This document shows, piece by piece, positions 15,784 to 18,647 of a stretch of DNA of 18,647 bases. The first letter of the stretch is position 1. Every line of letters starts with the position of its first letter. This DNA is from J061 sp003695725 [NCBI: Candidatus Schekmanbacteria bacterium]. Its GTDB lineage: Bacteria > Schekmanbacteria > GWA2-38-11. The notes under the pieces are model-generated. The model had not been told where the DNA came from, made no database searches, and saw only the letters and a program-made list of their open reading frames with translations. The position numbers were made by a program, and so were the translations under genes. The stretch spans positions 1 through 18,647 of the forward strand of contig RFHX01000038.1 in NCBI GenBank assembly GCA_003695725.1, read 5' to 3'.

Positions 15784-16605
15784 TTATTTCCTCCTCTTCA
15801 CAATATATTTATCGCTTTGTTTGCTTTTAACAGTTTTATATCCCTTTGTAGGAACTCCCCATGGAGTGCATGGATGTCTGCCTCCCGATGTCCTTCCCTC
15901 TCCTCCTCCATGTGGATGGTCAACAGGATTCATTGCCACACCTCTGACATGAGGTCTTCTTCCTAACCATCTGTTTCTTCCTGCCTTTCCAAGCGAAACA
16001 TTTTCCTGTTCAACATTGCCAATTTGACCTATCGTTGCCATACATTCTTTGCTAATCATTCTAATTTCACCTGATGGCATTTTTATCTGAGCATAGGGAC
16101 CATCCTTTGCCAAAAGCTGGGCACCCATACCAGCACTTCTAACAAGTTGTCCTCCCTTTCCCGGCTTCATTTCAATATTATGAATAATGGAACCAGTTGG
16201 TATTCTTTTCAACTGCATTGCATTACCATCACGAATCTCTGCATCAGGACCACTGCACAATACATCGCCTACCTTTACCCCTGATGGACAAAGAATATAT
16301 CTTTTTTCACCATCACTATAACAAAGCAGAGCTATCAAGGCTGTCCTGTTAGGATCATATTCTATAGAAGTTACCTTTGCTTTGATTCCTATCTTATCTC
16401 TTTTGAAATCGATGATTCTGTACTTTCTCTTATGGCCTCCACCTCTATGCCTTGCTGTAATTCTTCCATTGTTGTTGCGGCCACCAGTTTTTTTCAATGG
16501 GAGAAGAAGCGATTTTTCATGCTCTTTTTTAGTCAGCTCAGGAATAACGAGCCTTGTCTGAAATCTTCTTCCCGGTGATGTCGGTTTATATTTTAATACT
16601 GGCAT
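15784..16605 (-). CDS. rplB: 50S ribosomal protein L2
   Basis: L2 is a primary 23S rRNA binder near the peptidyl-transferase centre, needed for subunit joining. The 273-residue length matches E. coli exactly. Conserved parts include [33 protein letters not shown], the RNA-binding core with [13 protein letters not shown], and the signature [20 protein letters not shown], which contains the functionally important histidine at about residue 230. ATG at 16605 has GAGGA upstream. It sits 16 bp after rplW. Confidence 0.98.
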   Translation of the reverse strand: MPVLKYKPTSPGRRFQTRLVIPELTKKEHEKSLLLPLKKTGGRNNNGRITARHRGGGHKRKYRIIDFKRDKIGIKAKVTSIEYDPNRTALIALLCYSDGEKRYILCPSGVKVGDVLCSGPDAEIRDGNAMQLKRIPTGSIIHNIEMKPGKGGQLVRSAGMGAQLLAKDGPYAQIKMPSGEIRMISKECMATIGQIGNVEQENVSLGKAGRNRWLGRRPHVRGVAMNPVDHPHGGGEGRTSGGRHPCTPWGVPTKGYKTVKSKQSDKYIVKRRK

Positions 16606-16621
16606 CTATCTAATCCTCTTG

Positions 16622-16915
16622 TTATACACCTTCAAAAATTTCTATTTTATGTCCTTCCTTCAATGTCACCACAGCTTTTTTAGTGTCAGGCCTTTTTCCT
16701 TCATGCCGTCCAAATCTTTTCCTTTTGCCTTTGCGGCACTGGATATTGACCTTTTCCACAGACACATTGAAAATTGCTTCCACAGCACTTTTTATCTGAA
16801 TCTTATTTGCTTTGCTGTGAACTAAAAATGTAACTTTATTTTGTGTATCCTTTTGAAGGTTGCTTTTTTCCGTTAAAATTGGATACCTTATTATCTCAAA
16901 ATTGTTTAACTGCAA
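16622..16915 (-). CDS. rplW: 50S ribosomal protein L23
   Basis: L23 lies at the tunnel exit and is the docking site of trigger factor and SRP. The 97-residue sequence has the N-terminal EIIRYPILTEKSNLQKDTQN, the helix KANKIQIKSAVEAIFNVSVE, and a C-terminal strand region after the basic loop KGKRKRFGRHEGKRPDTKKA. The start is TTG at 16915, seven bases after AAGGAGG (16929-16923), which is itself inside the last codons of rplD. The two genes overlap by 10 nt, so translation is coupled. Confidence 0.97.
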   Translation of the reverse strand: MQLNNFEIIRYPILTEKSNLQKDTQNKVTFLVHSKANKIQIKSAVEAIFNVSVEKVNIQCRKGKRKRFGRHEGKRPDTKKAVVTLKEGHKIEIFEGV

Positions 16916-17535
16916 TTTAATACCTCCTTGAGAAGGTCAACATCCTTTTGAAGTAATATCACCTTTTCATAGCGCAAAATATCATATGCGTTAGGATGCT
17001 TTAAATTCATAACCTTTACACCACTTATATTGCGTGCTGATTTCTCAACAATTTCATCTCTCTCTGCCAAAAGCAGTAATGCTGAACGATTTACTCCAAG
17101 TCTTTTTAAAATTGCATTCATCTCTCTCGTTTTGATTTCTTCCAAGCCAAAATTATCAACAACTATGAGATTTTCTTCTTCAATTTTGATTTTAAATGCA
17201 TTCCTCAATGCAGATTTACGCATTTTTTTCGGTATCGTAAATGAATAATCTCTTGGAAGAGGTCCAAAAATCGTACCCCCTCCGATTCTGACAGGAGACC
17301 TCCTGGACCCGGCACGAGCCCTTCCTGTCCCTTTTTGCCTGTATAGCTTCTTTGTACTATAAGCAACAGCTCCTCTTGGTTTTGCATAAGCAGTGCCGCT
17401 TCTTTCACCTGCGAGCTTGCTTACTACACTTTGCTGAATGAGCTTCAATGCTTTTTCATTTCGGCTATCCTTATCTGAAAGGGGCAACTCAACCTTTCCT
17501 ATTTCTTCATTTTTGTTGTTAACAATTTTGATCAT
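16906..17535 (-). CDS. rplD: 50S ribosomal protein L4
   Basis: L4 reaches into the exit tunnel through a long loop and, in enterobacteria, also regulates the S10 operon. The 209-residue sequence shows the loop region KPRGAVAYSTKKLYRQKGTG with RARAGSRRSPVRIGGGTIFG, then PRDYSFTIPKKMRKSALRNA and a helical C-terminal half. The length is normal. ATG at 17535 has only a weak GAG upstream, 14 bases after rplC. The 30-nt tuf-rpsJ gap has no room for an E. coli-like S10 leader, so L4 autoregulation of that kind is unlikely here. Confidence 0.97.
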   Translation of the reverse strand: MIKIVNNKNEEIGKVELPLSDKDSRNEKALKLIQQSVVSKLAGERSGTAYAKPRGAVAYSTKKLYRQKGTGRARAGSRRSPVRIGGGTIFGPLPRDYSFTIPKKMRKSALRNAFKIKIEEENLIVVDNFGLEEIKTREMNAILKRLGVNRSALLLLAERDEIVEKSARNISGVKVMNLKHPNAYDILRYEKVILLQKDVDLLKEVLNCS

Positions 17536-17549
17536 AACTCGTTATCCAA

Positions 17550-18170
17550 TCAATGTTTAATAGACTCTTTAATAAGTATTATTCCACCTTTTGGTCCCGG
17601 TACTGCACCTTTTATCAGAATAAGATTCTTCTCCGGTATAACCGACTGAATAGATAATCCCTGCACAGTTACCCTTCTATTGCCCATATGCCCCGGCATC
17701 TTTCTTCCTTTAACTGTCCTTGCCGGTTTCTTACATCCTATTGAACCAACAGCCCTATGAAATCTTGAACCATGTGTTGCAGGTCCACCGCTAAAATTAT
17801 GTCTCTTAACAACACCTGCAAAGCCCTTCCCCTTGGATGTTCCTACTACATCAACACGCTCACCTTCTTTAAAAATATCTGCCTTAATTTGCTGACCTGA
17901 TGAATAATCATTGATGTTTTCAATTCTTACCTCTCTAAGAACTCTCATAGGTTCTGAATTGTATTTCTTGAAATGGCCCTCAATAGGTTTTTTAGGTTTT
18001 TTTATCTTCTCTCCAAACCCTAACTGGATACTGTTATAGCCATCCGTTTCTAAAGTCTTAATCTGAACAACTGTACAAGGACCTGCAGAAACTGCAGTTA
18101 CAGGGATTACTTCCCCCTCTTTGCTAAAAACCTGCGTCATTCCTATTTTTTTACCTATTATTGCCTTCAT
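17550..18170 (-). CDS. rplC: 50S ribosomal protein L3
   Basis: L3 is an early 23S rRNA binder whose extension reaches toward the peptidyl-transferase centre. The 206-residue sequence begins MKAIIGKKIGMTQVFSKEGE, includes VDVVGTSKGKGFAGVVKRHN, FSGGPATHGSRFHRAVGSIG, and the GRKMPGHMGNRRVTVQGL signature. The length fits the family. ATG at 18170 lies 26 bp after rpsJ. It is the second gene of the S10 block. Confidence 0.98.
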   Translation of the reverse strand: MKAIIGKKIGMTQVFSKEGEVIPVTAVSAGPCTVVQIKTLETDGYNSIQLGFGEKIKKPKKPIEGHFKKYNSEPMRVLREVRIENINDYSSGQQIKADIFKEGERVDVVGTSKGKGFAGVVKRHNFSGGPATHGSRFHRAVGSIGCKKPARTVKGRKMPGHMGNRRVTVQGLSIQSVIPEKNLILIKGAVPGPKGGIILIKESIKH

Positions 18171-18196
18171 CTTTGTTTTCCCATAAACTATATATA

Positions 18197-18517
18197 TTAA
18201 CTTCCCGGCTTTGGAAGCTTTATCTCAACATTAACACCTGCTGAAAGAGTTAATTTCATAAGTTCATCTACAGTCTGAGGCGTTGGTTCTAAAATATCCA
18301 ACAACCTTTTGTGCGTTCTAATTTCAAATTGCTCTCTCGATTTCTTATTTACATGAGGCGAACGCAACACCGTATACCTTGAAATCCTCGTTGGCAGAGG
18401 TATAGGACCAGCAACTTTTGCACCTGTCCGCACCGCTGTGTTCACGATCTCTTCAGCAGACTTATCAAGAAGTTTATGGTCGTACGCCTTCAACCTTATT
18501 CTTATTCGCTGTTCCAT
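18197..18517 (-). CDS. rpsJ: 30S ribosomal protein S10
   Basis: S10 is a 30S head protein and, as NusE, a partner of NusB and NusG in antitermination and transcription-translation coupling. The 106-residue sequence has [40 protein letters not shown] and the signature [20 protein letters not shown], with normal length plus a short PGS end. ATG at 18517 follows AAAAGGT. It begins 30 bp after the tuf stop, so it is probably transcribed from the str-type operon upstream. Confidence 0.98.
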   Translation of the reverse strand: MEQRIRIRLKAYDHKLLDKSAEEIVNTAVRTGAKVAGPIPLPTRISRYTVLRSPHVNKKSREQFEIRTHKRLLDILEPTPQTVDELMKLTLSAGVNVEIKLPKPGS

Positions 18518-18547
18518 ATCTACCTTTTCTCGCTCTGTCCCTATTTA

Positions 18548-18647
18548 CTATTTTATAATTTCGCTGACTACACCTGCGCCTACGGTTCTTCCACCTTCTC
18601 TTATTGCAAAACGAAGCTCCTTCTCCATTGCTATGGGCGTTATCAAC
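18548..18647 (-). CDS. tuf: Elongation factor Tu, C-terminal 32 codons (5' part outside window)
   Basis: The minus-strand frame entering at the right edge reads [20 protein letters not shown] followed by [12 protein letters not shown] and a TAG stop at 18550-18548. This is the characteristic EF-Tu C-terminus (domain III), the GTPase that delivers aminoacyl-tRNA to the ribosome. The fragment is too short to appear as a full frame, but the identity is clear. It places the end of a str-type operon directly upstream of the S10 block. Confidence 0.95.
   Translation of the reverse strand, partial: LITPIAMEKELRFAIREGGRTVGAGVVSEIIK

Noticed and set aside
1-18647. Search for CRISPR arrays, insertion sequences, tRNA or rRNA genes, phage or defence genes
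   Set aside because: Reading both strands by eye I saw no spaced direct repeats, terminal inverted repeats, transposase motifs or tRNA-like cloverleafs; coding sequence fills nearly the whole window.

Overview
The window is AT-rich bacterial chromosome. Almost all of it is one leftward (minus-strand) ribosomal superoperon, with four accessory genes at its left edge. Read from right to left, it starts with the last 32 codons of tuf (EF-Tu). It then runs unbroken through the S10 block (rpsJ-rplC-rplD-rplW-rplB-rpsS-rplV-rpsC-rplP-rpmC-rpsQ), the spc block (rplN-rplX-rplE-rpsN-rpsH-rplF-rplR-rpsE-rpmD-rplO-secY), adk-map-infA-rpmJ, and the alpha block (rpsM-rpsK-rpsD-rpoA-rplQ). Gene order is fully canonical and nothing is missing or inserted. 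Gaps between genes are at most about 37 nt, and several junctions are stop/start overlaps or abutting TAAATG, so the whole stretch looks translationally coupled. I see no internal promoter, leader or terminator I would defend.

Left of rplQ, on the plus strand, a two-gene unit (rarA/mgsA, then a membrane-anchored DUF218/YdcF-like gene joined by TAAATG) runs toward rplQ. The 3' end of the YdcF-like gene overlaps the 3' end of rplQ by 90 nt. Diverging from rarA across about 90 bp is a minus-strand TIM-barrel sugar-phosphate isomerase/epimerase-like gene. Converging on that is the 3' end of a plus-strand TPR protein whose start lies outside the window.

The organism cannot be named from this alone. 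Zinc-ligand versions of S4, S14, L24, L36 and the adenylate kinase LID are all present. TTG start codons are frequent, and the tuf-S10 linkage is typical of many non-enterobacterial lineages. An AT-rich, deep-branching or candidate-phylum bacterium (for example near Nitrospirota, Deferribacterota or the former deltaproteobacteria) would fit, but that is inference.

The genes form the core translation and secretion set: ribosomal proteins of both subunits, initiation factor 1, RNA polymerase alpha, the SecY translocon channel, methionine aminopeptidase for nascent chains, and adenylate kinase. I found no undescribed multi-gene system. The most unusual points are local. They are a probable AUU start for rarA behind a hairpin that pairs its Shine-Dalgarno sequence, the antisense overlap with rplQ, a one-residue-short zinc knuckle in S4, and a glutamate-rich linker in RpoA.
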